Shown in pieces: positions 22,501-33,900 of a stretch of 64,000 bases of DNA. How positions within the stretch are numbered: position 1 is the stretch's first letter; the number at the start of each line of letters is the position of its first letter. The stretch comes from Leptobrachium leishanense (lineage: Eukaryota > Chordata > Amphibia > Anura > Megophryidae): the NCBI GenBank assembly GCA_009667805.1, contig CM019067.1, forward strand, positions 69,210,997 through 69,274,996, read 5' to 3'. The translations under genes and the position numbers were made by a program. Below the pieces are notes generated by a model. The model was given only the letters and a program-made list of their open reading frames with translations. It was not told where the DNA came from and ran no database searches.

Positions 22501-23205
22501 TTTTGGGGGGGCAGCGTTTGGATCGCTCGGCCTTTCGGGGGTTAATGCGTCGGGTGGTGCTGGTGGTGTAACGACGGGGTTGCTAGAAGCCCTGGTTGCT
22601 GCTCTTAGACGCTGGCAGGATGGGTCGGAGGACGCGGCTAAGGGGAAGTCTTCGCTGAGTGTGGCGGGACACGTAGTTTCGGGGAGCGCGGTACCGGCGG
22701 CGGTTCTTGCGCCTAGCTCTGCTGCTGTTGGGGTTCCCGCGTCTGCGTGCACATCTGGGGCAGCGCCCGCGCCGGTTTTGGCACAGGTCGGGTCAGCAGG
22801 GGATTTCCGAGGCTGGCGCAGTTTTGGTTTCGGGGTCAGGGGGAATGACTGGGCCTGCAAGTTAATTGGGGTCTCAGCGGTGGGTGCTGGGGAGGTGCCT
22901 CCCGTTGGGGTGCGGGCATCTCTTATGGGTCCGGCGAGTTGTCCCCAATGGGTTTGCGGGTCACTGCGGGTTACGGGAGAGGGTTTGGAGAACGAATATG
23001 TGGATGTGCTTACACTACTTTCTGGGGATAGGGAGGCGGTGGACCGTCCCAAACGGCCTGACCTGTTCATGGAAAAGAAGGAAAAGTTGAAGAAAACGCT
23101 TCCTACCAATTTTGGGAATGGGCTACAGGGTTTCTTGGCTTCTTGTGCTATCGGGTGCGAGCGATTCCCGAAGCGCAGGGTTGTATTGTTTGCGTGTATC
23201 GACCT
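22501..23205 (+). pseudogene. Gag-like C-terminal region, truncated at its junction with the recombinase
   Basis: One frame runs through Ala/Gly/Val-rich linker sequence into ENEYVDVLTLLSGDRE, then a charged FMEKKEKLKK segment and NGLQGFLASCAIGCERFPKR. This order (short helical motif, charged stretch, LQ-F segment) fits the conserved C-terminal block I associate with Ngaro/DIRS Gag proteins; the match is from memory and moderate. After FACIDLI the frame becomes meaningless (SVVLHLWG), while tyrosine-recombinase sequence begins in another frame. I infer that a deletion has joined the end of Gag to the recombinase near 23,195-23,215, removing the reverse transcriptase and RNase H region. Confidence 0.55.
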
Positions 23206-23385
23206 AATTTTAAGCGTTGTATTGCATCTTTGGGGCACGTCCCGAAGCAGTTCGCGCCGCATTCTTTTCGTATAGGCGCAGCGACAATGGCGGTGGAGGC
23301 GGGTGCGTCAGACGACATGAGTAGGCGTGTGGGTAGATGGCGATCGGATTGTTGTCATTCCTATGTGCGCCCTAACCTCTTATGA
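23143..23385 (+). pseudogene. Tyrosine recombinase, C-terminal catalytic part
   Basis: From about FKRCIASLGHVPKQF onward this is the C-terminus of a DIRS/Ngaro-type tyrosine recombinase, the enzyme that inserts the circular DNA copy of the element. The HxxR box is seen in HSFRIGAAT, followed by GRWRSD and the presumed nucleophilic Tyr in CHSYVRP, in the correct order and spacing. The N-terminal part with the first catalytic Arg is missing. The first ~20 codons of this frame belong to the Gag junction, so the ATG is not a real start. The stop lies just after RPNLL. The remaining part is undamaged, but an enzyme this short could not work alone. Confidence 0.9.
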
Positions 23386-23390
23386 TTACA

Positions 23391-24060
23391 GGTTCATCCC
23401 CGACGACTGTTTGGATCATCGGACACTCGTATATACACTGGGCGGCCAAGCGGGCTGCACAACGGCCGCTTGGCTGGAACCTGAGTTTTCCAAAGGACTT
23501 GGCTACGATTGGACTTGGCTACGATTCGGTGGATTGGCATCAGAGGTTTGCGTTGGGCCCAGGTGGCTGGACAATGCAGGGTGTTGGCTAGACAAGCGGC
23601 TAGGGATGTGGTGTTAGTGGTAAATGCAGGGGGAAACGATCTTGGGGTGGTCCGATCGGTAGATTTGGTTAGGAGGATGAAACGGGACTTAGCCAGTTGT
23701 TTCACCATTTTTCGGGGTTTATCACTGGTGTTTTCAGAGATAGTCTCTCGCCCCAGTTGGGAGGAATTTGCGGCTCCCAGGGCTATGGACAAGGCTCGGA
23801 AGCGGGTTAACAAGGAGATCTCGAGGTTTGGGGGTGATCTGGGTGGAGTGTCAGTTAGACATACGGAGCTGGAAGGGACAATAGGAATGTCATTAGAGGG
23901 GATGGGGTCCATCTCACGGATATTGGGTTGGATGTTTTCCTGGTGGGTCTGCAGTCTGGTGTGGAGGAGGCGCTGTCTGCGGGGGGGCGCAGGGGCGGAC
24001 GCTGAGGCGGCCCCTGGCGTTGGCGGTTTCCCTGGACAACAGTGCTTAATGGAGGTTTGA
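23391..24060 (+). pseudogene. SGNH/GDSL-hydrolase-like domain of the Ngaro-like element, frameshifted
   Basis: The blocks of an SGNH hydrolase appear in order across three frames. They are VWIIGHSYI (block I, Ser nucleophile, about 23,425), VVNAGGNDLG (block III, about 23,615), then SEIVSRPSW and KRVNKEISRF, and finally DGVHLTDIG (block V, Asp-x-x-His, about 23,905). Such a domain is reported downstream of the enzymes in some vertebrate Ngaro elements; its role is unknown. One frameshift is explained by a perfect 16-bp tandem duplication (GGACTTGGCTACGATT, twice, 23,499-23,530). Another lies between RHTELEG and DGVHLT, near 23,880. The catalytic residues survive, so decay is recent or mild. 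Confidence 0.75.
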
Positions 24061-24336
24061 GCCGCCATCGGGTGAGGCCTGGGGGAGACGGACCTCGCTT
24101 GCGGGGATGAGCTCAATGGTTTGGTAATGCCTATTGCATGGAGCGATAGGGCAGTTTGAGTAAGCACTGCAAGGGATGGTATATATATATGGTTATATAT
24201 ATGGTTTAATAAAGCTGTGGCCCATGCACATTCCAACTGACATATACGTGTTTGTGTTTTATTCAGGTTATTGGGGTATGGGTTAGGAAGGGGTTATTGG
24301 GGTATGGGTTAGGAAGGTCTCAGGCTTAAGCAGTCA
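24019..24336 (+). repeat. Split direct repeat B1
   Basis: Runs from GTTGGCGGTTTCCCTGG to AAGCAGTCA and joins A2 directly. B2 at 24,654-24,959 is the same apart from a 12-bp shorter TA-rich run. It contains a (TA)n stretch near 24,180 and AATAAA at 24,208-24,213. Confidence 0.9.
24208..24213 (+). promoter_or_regulatory. Candidate polyadenylation signal in B1
   Basis: AATAAA downstream of the last coding block, about 25 bases after a TATATATAT run. A matching AATAAA lies in B2 at 24,831-24,836. Function inferred from position only. Confidence 0.45.
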
Positions 24337-24604
24337 AGAACCCCCTGGACCTTCAGGAAGGGGGACATGACTGATGGCCTGAGCCTGTGGGTTAAGGAAA
24401 GATCTGGAAGGGTTTAGAATCCCTGGGGCCCCTCAGGAAGGTGGAAGGGGGGGTTGGTTGGAAGCATGGGCCTGTCAGTCAAGGAAAGCTACGGCGTTAT
24501 TGGTGGAGTGTTTGCAACATGTTGCTTACCTGGACTATATATGCTGGCGATGGGTGCAGGGTTCTTCCTCTGTTCCTGCCAACGTGAGAGGTGCATCAAG
24601 GTGA
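24337..24604 (+). repeat. Split direct repeat A2
   Basis: Copy of A1, ending GCATCAAGGTGA. The next 49 bases (24,605-24,653) are unique, separating A2 from B2. Confidence 0.9.
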
Positions 24605-24653
24605 GACCCGCCCACCCACCCTTGGATTTCATCAAGTCGTGTCACAGCTGAAG

Positions 24654-24959
24654 GTTGGCGGTTTCCCTGGACAGCAGTGCTTAATGGAGGTTTGAGCCGC
24701 CATCGGGTGAGGCCTGGGGGAGACGGACCTCGCTTGCGGGGATGAGCTCAATGGTTTGGTAATGCCTATTGCATGGAGCGATAGGGCAGTTTGAGTAAGC
24801 ACTGCAAGGGATGGTATATATATATGGTTTAATAAAGCTGTGGCCCATGCACATTCCAACTGACATATACGTGTTTGTGTTTTATTCAGGTTATTGGGGT
24901 ATGGGTTAGGAAGGGGTTATTGGGGTATGGGTTAGGAAGGTCTCAGGCTTAAGCAGTCA
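24654..24959 (+). repeat. Split direct repeat B2, right end of the element
   Basis: Copy of B1 ending AAGCAGTCA, after which the satellite resumes in mid-monomer (TGCGAGACAGACG). Confidence 0.9.
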
Positions 24960-27900
24960 TGCGAGACAGACGCGATGTTAGCAGCGCTATTACGAGAGAC
25001 GCGATGTTAGCAGCGCTATTACGAGAGACGCGATGTTAGCAGCGCTATTACGAGAGAGACGCGATTTAGCATCGCTATTACGAGAGCGCGCGATGTTAGC
25101 ATCGCTATTGCGAGACAGAACGCGATGTTAGCAGCGCTATTACGAGAGAGACGCGATGTTAGCAGCGCTATTACGAGAGAGACGCGATTTAGCAGCGCTA
25201 TTACGAGAGAGCCGCGATGTTAGCAGCGCTATTACGAGAGAGACGCGATGTTAGCATCGCTATTACGAGAGAGACGCGATGTTAGCAGCGCTATTACGAG
25301 AGAGACGCGATGTTAGCAGCGCTACTTAGAGAGAGACGCGATGTTAGCAGCGCTATTACGAGAGAGACCGATTTAGTAGCATCGCTATTACGAGAGAGAC
25401 GCGATGTTAGCAGCGCTATTACGAGAGAGACGCGATGTTAGCAGCGCTATTACGAGAGAGACGCGATGTTAGCAGCGCTATTACGAGAGACGCGATGTTA
25501 GCAGCGCTATTACGAGAGAGACGCGATGTTAGCATCGCTATTACGAGAGAGACGCGATGTTAGCAGCGCTATTACGAGAGAGACGCGATGTTAGCAGCGC
25601 TATTACGAGAGAGACGCGATGTTAGCAGCGCTATTACGAGAGAGACGCGATGTTAGCAGCGCTATTACGAGAGAGACGCGATGGTTAGCAGCGCTATTAC
25701 GAGAAGACGCGATGTTAGCAGCGCTATTACGAGAGACGCGATGTTAGCAGCGCTATTACGAGAGAGACGCGATGTTAGCAGTGCTATTACGAGAGACGCA
25801 ATGTTAGCATCGCTATTACGAGAGAGCCGCGATGTTAGCAGCGCTATTACGAGAGAGACGCGATGTTAGCAGTGCTATTACGAGAGACGCAATGTTAGCA
25901 TCGCTATTACGAGAGAGACGCGATGTTAGCAGCGCTATTACGAGAGAGCCGCGATGTTAGCAGCGCTATTACGAGAGAGACGCGATGTTAGCAGCGCTAT
26001 TACGAGAGAGCCGCGATGTTAGCAGCGCTATTACAAGAGAGACGTGATGTTAGCAGCGCTATTACGAGAGAGCCGCGATGTTAGCAGCGCTATTACGAGA
26101 GAGATGCGATGTTAGCAGCGCTATTACGAGAGAGATGCGATGTTAGCAGCGCTATTACGAGAGACGCGAGGTTAGCAGCGCTATTACGAGAGAGCCGCGA
26201 TGTTAGCAGCGCTATTACGAGAGAGACGCGATGTTAGCAGCGCTATTAGAGAGAGATGCGATGTTAGCATCGCTATTACGAGAGAGACGCGATGTTAGCA
26301 TCGCTATTGCGAGAGAGACGCGATGTTAGCAGCGCTATTACGAGAGAGACGCGATGTTAGCAGCGCTATTACGAGAGAGCCGCGATGTTAGCAGCGCTAT
26401 TACGAGAGATGCGATGTTAGTAGCGCTATTACGAGAGACGCGATGTTAGCATCGCTATTACAAGAGAGCCGCGATGTTAGCAGCGCTATTACGAGAGAGA
26501 CGCGATGTTAGCAGCGCTATTACGAGAGACTTGCGATGTTAGCATCGCTATTACGAGAGAGACGCGATGTTAGCAGCGCTATTACGAGAGAGACGCGATG
26601 ATAGCAGCGCTATTACAAGAGAGACGCGATGTTAGCAGCGCTATTACGAGAGAGCCGCGATGTTAGCAGCGCTATTACAAGAGAGACGCGATGATAGCAG
26701 CGCTATTACAAGAGAGACGCGATGTTAGCATCGCTATTACAAGAGAGCCGCGATGTTAGCAGCGCTATTACGAGAGAGCCGCGATGTTAGCAGCGCTATT
26801 ACGAGAGACTTGCGATGTTAGCATCGCTATTACGAGAGAGACGCGATGTTAGCAGCGCTATTACGAGAGAGACGCGATGATAGCAGCGCTATTACAAGAG
26901 AGACGCGATGTTAGCAGCGCTATTACGAGAGAGCCGCGATGTTAGCAGTGCTATTACGAGAGAGACGCGATGTTAGCAGCGCTATTACGAGAGAGACGCG
27001 ATGATAGCAGCGCTATTACAAGAGAGACGCGATGTTAGCAGCGCTATTACGAGAGAGCCGCGATGTTAGCAGCGCTATTACTAGAGAGATGCGATGTTAG
27101 CAGCGCTATTACGAGAGACGCGATGTTAGCAGCGCTATTACGAGAGAGCCGCGATGTTAGCAGAGCTATTACGAGAGAGATGCGATGTTAGCAGCGCTAT
27201 TACGAGAGAGCCGTGATGTTAGCAGCGCTATTACGAGAGAGCCGCGATGTTAGCAGCGCTATTACGAGAGAGCCGCGATGTTAGCAGCGCTATTACGAGA
27301 GAGACGCGATGTTAGCAGCGCTATTACGAGAGAGAGACGATGTTAGCATCGCTATTACGAGAGAGACGCGATGTTAGCATCGCTATTACGAGAGAGACGC
27401 GATGTTAGCAGCGCTATTACGAGAGAGACGCGATGTTAGCAGCGCTATTACGAGAGAGCCGCGATGTTAGCATCGCTATTACGAGAGAGACGCGATGTTA
27501 GCAGCGCTATTACGAGAGACGCGATGTTAGCAGCGCTATTACGAGAGACGCGATGTTAGCAGCGCTATTACGAGAGAGCCGCGATGTTAGCATCGCTATT
27601 ACGAGAGAGACGCGATGTTAGCAGCGCTATTACGAGAGACGCGATGTTAGCAGCGCTATTACGAGAGACGCGATGTTAGCATCGCTATTACGAGAGAGCC
27701 GCGATGTTAGCATCGCTATTACGAGAGAGACGCGATGTTAGCAGCGCTATTACGAGAGACGCGATGTTAGCAGCGCTATTACGAGAGACGCGATGTTAGC
27801 AGCGCTATTACGAGAGAGCCGCGATGTTAGCATCGCTATTGCGAGACAGACGCGATGTTAGCATCGCTATTACGAGAGAGATGCGATGTTAGCAGCGCTA

Positions 27901-30900
27901 TTACGAGAGAGACGCGATGTTAGCAGCGCTATTACGAGAGAGACGCGATGTTAGCATCGCTATTACGAGAGAGACGCGATGTTAGCAGCGCTATTACGAG
28001 AGAGACGCGATGTTAGCAGCGCTATTGCGAGACAGACGCGATGTTAGCATCGCTATTACGAGAGAGATGCGATGTTAGCAGCGCTATTACGAGAGAGACG
28101 CGATGTTAGCAGCGCTATTACGAGAGAGACGCGATGTTAGCATCGCTATTACGAGAGAGACGCGATGTTAGCATCGCTATTGCGAGACAGACGCGATGTT
28201 AGCAGCGCTATTACGAGAGAGACGCGATGTTAGCAGCGCTATTAGAGAGAGATGCGATGTTAGCAGCGCTATTACGAGAGAGACGCGATGTTAGCAGCGC
28301 TATTACGAGAGAGACGCGATGTTAGCAGCGCTATTACGAGAGAGACGCGATGTTAGCAGCGCTATTACGAGAGAGACGCGATGTTAGCATCGCTATTACG
28401 AGAGAGACGCGATGTTAGCAGCGCTATTACGAGAGAAACGCGATGTTAGCAGCGCTATTACGAGAGAGACGCGATGTTAGCATCGCTATTACGAGAGAGA
28501 CGCGATGTTAGCAGCGCTATTACGAGAGAGACGCGATGTTAGCAGCACTATTACGAGAGAGACGCGATGTTAGCAGCGCTATTACGAGAGAGATGCGATG
28601 TTAGCAGCGCTATTACGAGAGAGATGCGATGTTAGCAGCGCTATTACGAGAGAGACGCGATGTTAGCAGCGCTATTACGAGAGAGACGCGATGTTAGCAG
28701 CGCTATTAGAGAGAGATGCGATGTTAGCAGCGCTATTACGAGAGAGATGCGATGTTAGCAGCGCTATTACGAGAGAGATGCGATGTTAGCAGCGCTATTA
28801 GAGAGAGATGCGATGTTAGCAGCGCTATTACGAGAGAGAGACGCGATGTTAGCAGCGCTATTACGAGAGACGCGATGTTAGCAGCGCTATTACGAGAGAG
28901 AGCCGATGTTAGCATCGCTATTGCGAGACAGACGCGATGTTAGCATCGCTATTACGAGAGAGATGCGATGTTAGCAGCGCTATTACGAGAGAGACGCGAT
29001 GTTAGCAGCGCTATTACGAGAGAGACGCGATGTTAGCAGCGCTATTACGAGAGAGACGCGATGTTAGCAGCGCTATTAGAGAGAGATGCGATGATAGCAG
29101 TGCTATTACGAGAGAGACGCGATGTTAGCATCGCTATTACGAGAGAGACGCGATGTTAGCATCGCTATTACGAGAGAAACGCGATGTTAGCAGCGCTATT
29201 ACGAGAGAGATGCGATGTTAGCAGCGCTATTACGAGAGAGACGCGATGTTAGCAGCGCTATTAGAGAGAGATGCGATGTTAGCAGCGCTATTACGAGAGA
29301 GAGACGATGTTAGCATCGCTATTACGAGAGAGAGACGATGTTAGCAGCGCTATTACGAGAGAGACGCGATGTTAGCAGCGCTATTACGAGAGAGACGCGA
29401 TGTTAGCAGCGCTATTACGAGAGAGACGCGATGTTAGCATCGCTATTACGAGAGACGCGATGTTAGCATCGCTATTGCGAGACAGACGCGATGTTAGCAG
29501 CGCTATTACGAGAGAGACGCGATGTTAGCAGCGCTATTAGAGAGAGATGCGATGTTAGCAGCGCTATTACGAGAGAGACGCGATGTTAGCAGCGCTATTA
29601 CGAGAGAGACGCGATGTTAGCAGCGCTATTACGAGAGAGACGCGATGTTAGCATCGCTATTACGAGAGAGACGCGATGTTAGCAGCGCTATTACGAGAGA
29701 AACGCGATGTTAGCAGCGCTATTACGAGAGAGACGCGATGTTAGCATCGCTATTACGAGAGAGACGCGATGTTACCAGCGCTATTACGAGAGAGACGCGA
29801 TGTTAGCAGCGCTATTACGAGAGAGACGCGATGTTAGCAGCGCTATTACGAGAGAGATGCGATGTTAGCAGCGCTATTACGAGAGAGATGCGATGTTAGC
29901 AGCGCTATTACGAGAGAGATGCGATGTTAGCAGCGCTATTACGAGAGAGATGCGATGTTAGCAGCGCTATTACGAGAGAGACGCGATGTTAGCAGCGCTA
30001 TTACGAGAGAGACGCGATGTTAGCAGCGCTATTAGAGAGAGATGCGATGTTAGCAGCGCTATTACGAGAGAGATGCGATGTTAGCAGCGCTATTACGAGA
30101 GAGATGCGATGTTAGCAGCGCTATTAGAGAGAGATGCGATGTTAGCAGCGCTATTACGAGAGAGAGACGCGATGTTAGCAGCGCTATTACGAGAGACGCG
30201 ATGTTAGCAGCGCTATTACGAGAGAGCCGCGATGTTAGCATCGCTATTGCGAGACAGACGCGATGTTAGCATCGCTATTACGAGAGAGATGCGATGTTAG
30301 CAGCGCTATTACGAGAGAGACGCGATGTTAGCAGCGCTATTACGAGAGAGACGCGATGTTAGCAGCGCTATTACGAGACAGACGCGATGTTACCAGCGCT
30401 ATTACGAGAGAAACGCGATGTTAGCAGCGCTATTACGAGAGAGATGCGATGTTAGCAGCGCTATTACGAGAGAGACGCGATGTTAGCAGCGCTATTAGAG
30501 AGAGATGCGATGTTAGCAGCGCTATTACGAGAGAGAGACGATGTTAGCATCGCTATTACGAGAGAGAGACGATGTTAGCAGCGCTATTACGAGAGAGACG
30601 CGATGTTAGCATCGCTATTACGAGAGAGATGCGATGTTAGCAGCGCTATTACGAGAGACGCGATGTTAGCAGCGCTATTACGAGAGAGCCGTGATGTTAG
30701 CAGCGCTATTACGAGAGAGCCGCGATGTTAGCAGCGCTATTACGAGAGAGAGACGATGTTAGCATCGCTATTACGAGAGAGACGCGATGATAGCAGCGCT
30801 ATTACGAGAGAGACGCGATGTTAGCAGCGCTATTACTAGAGAGATGCGATGTTAGCAGCGCTATTACGAGAGACGCGATGTTAGCAGCGCTATTACGAGA

Positions 30901-33900
30901 GAGCCGCGATGTTAGCAGCGCTATTACGAGAGAGATGCGATGTTAGCATCGCTATTACGAGAGAGCCGAGATGTTAGCAGCGCTATTACGAGAGAGCCGC
31001 GATGTTAGCAGCGCTATTACGAGAGAGCCGCGATGTTAGCAGCGCTATTACGAGAGAGACGCGATGTTAGCAGCGCTATTACGAGAGAGAGACGATGTTA
31101 GCAGCGCTATTACGAGAGAGATGCGATGTTAGCAGCGCTATTACGCGAGAGACGCGATGTTAGCATCGCTATTACGAGAGAGACGCGATGTTAGCATCGC
31201 TATTACGAGAGAAACGCGATGTTAGCAGCGCTATTACGAGAGAGATGCGATGTTAGCAGCGCTATTACGAGAGAGACGCGATGTTAGCAGCGCTATTAGA
31301 GAGAGATGCGATGTTAGCAGCGCTATTACGAGAGAGAGACGATGTTAGCATCGCTATTACGAGAGAGAGACGATGTTAGCAGCGCTATTACGAGAGAGAC
31401 GCGATGTTAGCAGCGCTATTACTAGAGAGATGCGATGTTAGCAGCGCTATTACGAGAGACGCGATGTTAGCAGCGCTATTACGAGAGAGCCGTGTTAGCA
31501 GCGCTATTACGAGAGAGCCGCGATGTTAGCAGCGCTATTACGAGAGAGAGACGATGTTAGCATCGCTATTACGAGAGAGACGCGATGATAGCAGCGCTAT
31601 TACGAGAGAGACGCGATGTTAGCAGCGCTATTACTAGAGAGATGCGATGTTAGCAGCGCTATTACGAGAGACGCGATGTTAGCAGCGCTATTACGAGAGA
31701 GCCGCGATGTTAGCAGCGCTATTACGAGAGAGATGCGATGTTAGCATCGCTATTACGAGAGAGCCGTGATGTTAGCAGCGCTATTACGAGAGAGCCGCGA
31801 TGTTAGCAGCGCTATTACGAGAGAGATGCGATGTTAGCAGCGCTATTACGAGAGAGATGCGATGTTAGCATCGCTATTACGAGAGAGCCGTGATGTTAGC
31901 AGCGCTATTACGAGAGAGCCGCGATGTTAGCAGCGCTATTACGAGAGAGCCGCGATGTTAGCAGCGCTATTACGAGAGAGACGCGATGTTAGCAGCGCTA
32001 TTACGAGAGAGAGACGATGTTAGCAGCGCTATTACGAGAGAGATGCGATGTTAGCAGCGCTATTACGCGAGAGACGCGATGTTAGCAGCGCTATTACGAG
32101 AGAGACGCGATGTTAGCAGCGCTATTACGAGAGAGACGCGATGTTAGCAGCGCTATTACGAGAGACGCGATGTTAGCAGCGCTATTAGATAGAGATGCGA
32201 TGCTAGCAGCGCTATTACGAGAGACGCGATGTTAGCAGCGCTATTACGAGAGAGATGCGATGTTAGCATCGCTATTACGAGAGAGCCGTGATGTTAGCAG
32301 CGCTATTACGAGAGAGCCGCGATGTTAGCAGCGCTATTACGAGAGAGCCGCGATGTTAGCAGCGCTATTACGAGAGAGACGCGATGTTAGCAGCGCTATT
32401 ACAAGAGAGACGCGATGTTAGCAGCGCTATTACGAGAGAGAGACGATGTTAGCATCGCTATTACGAGAGAGACGCGATGTTAGCAGCGCTATTACGAGAG
32501 AGAGACGATGTTAGCATCGCTATTACGAGAGAGACGCGATGTTAGCAGCGCTATTACGAGAGAGACGCGATGTTAGCAGCGCTATTACGAGAGAGATGCG
32601 ATGTTAGCAGCGCTATTACGAGAGAGATGCGATGTTAGCAGCGCTATTACGAGAGAGACGCGATGTTAGCAGCGCTATTAGAGAGAGATGCGATGTTAGC
32701 AGCGCTATTACGAGAGAGATGCGATGTTAGCAGCGCTATTACGAGAGAGATGCGATGTTAGCAGCGCTATTAGAGAGAGATGCGATGTTAGCAGCGCTAT
32801 TACGAGAGAGATGCGATGTTAGCAGCGCTATTACGAGAGAGAGACGATGTTAGCATCGCTATTACGAGAGAGACGCGATGTTAGCAGCGCTATTACGAGA
32901 GAGACGCGATGTTAGCAGCGCTATTACGAGAGAGACGCGATGTTAGCAGCGCTATTAGAGAGAGATGCGATGTTAGCAGCGCTATTAGAGAGAGATGCGA
33001 TGTTAGCAGCGCTATTACGAGAGAGATGCGATGTTAGCAGTGCTATTACGAGAGAGACGCGATGTTAGCAGCGCTATTACGAGAGACGCGATGTTAGCAG
33101 CGCTATTGCGAGACAGACGCGATGTTAGCAGCGCTATTACGAGAGAGATGCGATGTTAGCAGCGCTATTACGAGAGAGACGCGATGTTAGCAGCGCTATT
33201 AGAGAGAGATGCGATGTTAGCAGTGCTATTACGAGAGAGACGCGATGTTAGCATCGCTATTACGAGAGAGACGCGATGTTAGCAGCGCTATTACGAGAGA
33301 GATGCGATGTTAGCAGCGCTATTACGAGAGAGACGCGATGTTAGCAGCGCTATTACGAGAGAGACGCGATGTTAGCAGCGCTATTACGAGAGAGACGCGA
33401 TGTTAGCAGCGCTATTAGAGAGAGATGCGATGTTAGCAGCGCTATTACGAGAGAGATGCGATGTTAGCAGCGCTATTACGAGAGAGATGCGATGTTAGCA
33501 GCGCTATTACGAGAGAGATGCGATGTTAGCAGCGCTATTACGAGAGAGACGCGATGTTAGCAGCGCTATTACGAGAGAGACGCGATGTTAGCAGCGCTAT
33601 TACGAGAGAGACGCGATGTTAGCAGTGCTATTACGAGAGAGACGCGATGTTAGCAGCGCTATTACGAGAGAGATGCGATGTTAGCAGCGCTATTACGAGA
33701 GAGACGCGATGTTAGCAGCGCTATTACGAGAGAGACGCGATGTTAGCAGCGCTATTAGAGAGAGATGCGATGTTAGCAGCGCTATTACGAGAGAGATGCG
33801 ATGTTAGCAGCGCTATTACGAGAGAGATGCGATGTTAGCAGCGCTATTACGAGAGAGATGCGATGTTAGCAGTGCTATTACGAGAGAGACGCGATGTTAG

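Larger units (their letters stand above)
19138..24959 (+). mobile_element. Ngaro-like (DIRS-order) tyrosine-recombinase retroelement, internally deleted
   Basis: A 5822-bp element between two satellite B blocks. It has the split-direct-repeat order A1 (19,138-19,410) ... B1 (24,019-24,336), A2 (24,337-24,604), B2 (24,654-24,959), the layout known for Ngaro/PAT-type DIRS elements. It encodes a Gag-like region, a tyrosine-recombinase C-terminus and an SGNH-hydrolase-like region. I find no reverse transcriptase or RNase H motif between Gag and recombinase. The flanks join to GCATCGCTAT plus TGCGAGACAG, a normal satellite variant, so no target duplication was made, as expected for recombinase-mediated insertion. 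Confident as a DIRS-type element; Ngaro is the best fit. Confidence 0.85.

Noticed and set aside
22438..23262. 274-residue minus-strand ORF, Pro/Ala/Ser-rich
   Set aside because: Lies antisense to Gag-like sequence in GC-rich DNA; composition explains the open frame.
23374..23395. Possible intron acceptor (TTATGATTACAG) between recombinase and hydrolase frames
   Set aside because: No matching donor or branch point could be argued from sequence alone.
19138..24959. LTR retrotransposon or endogenous retrovirus
   Set aside because: The repeats are split (A1...B1-A2-B2), there is no target duplication, and the enzyme visible is a tyrosine recombinase rather than an integrase.
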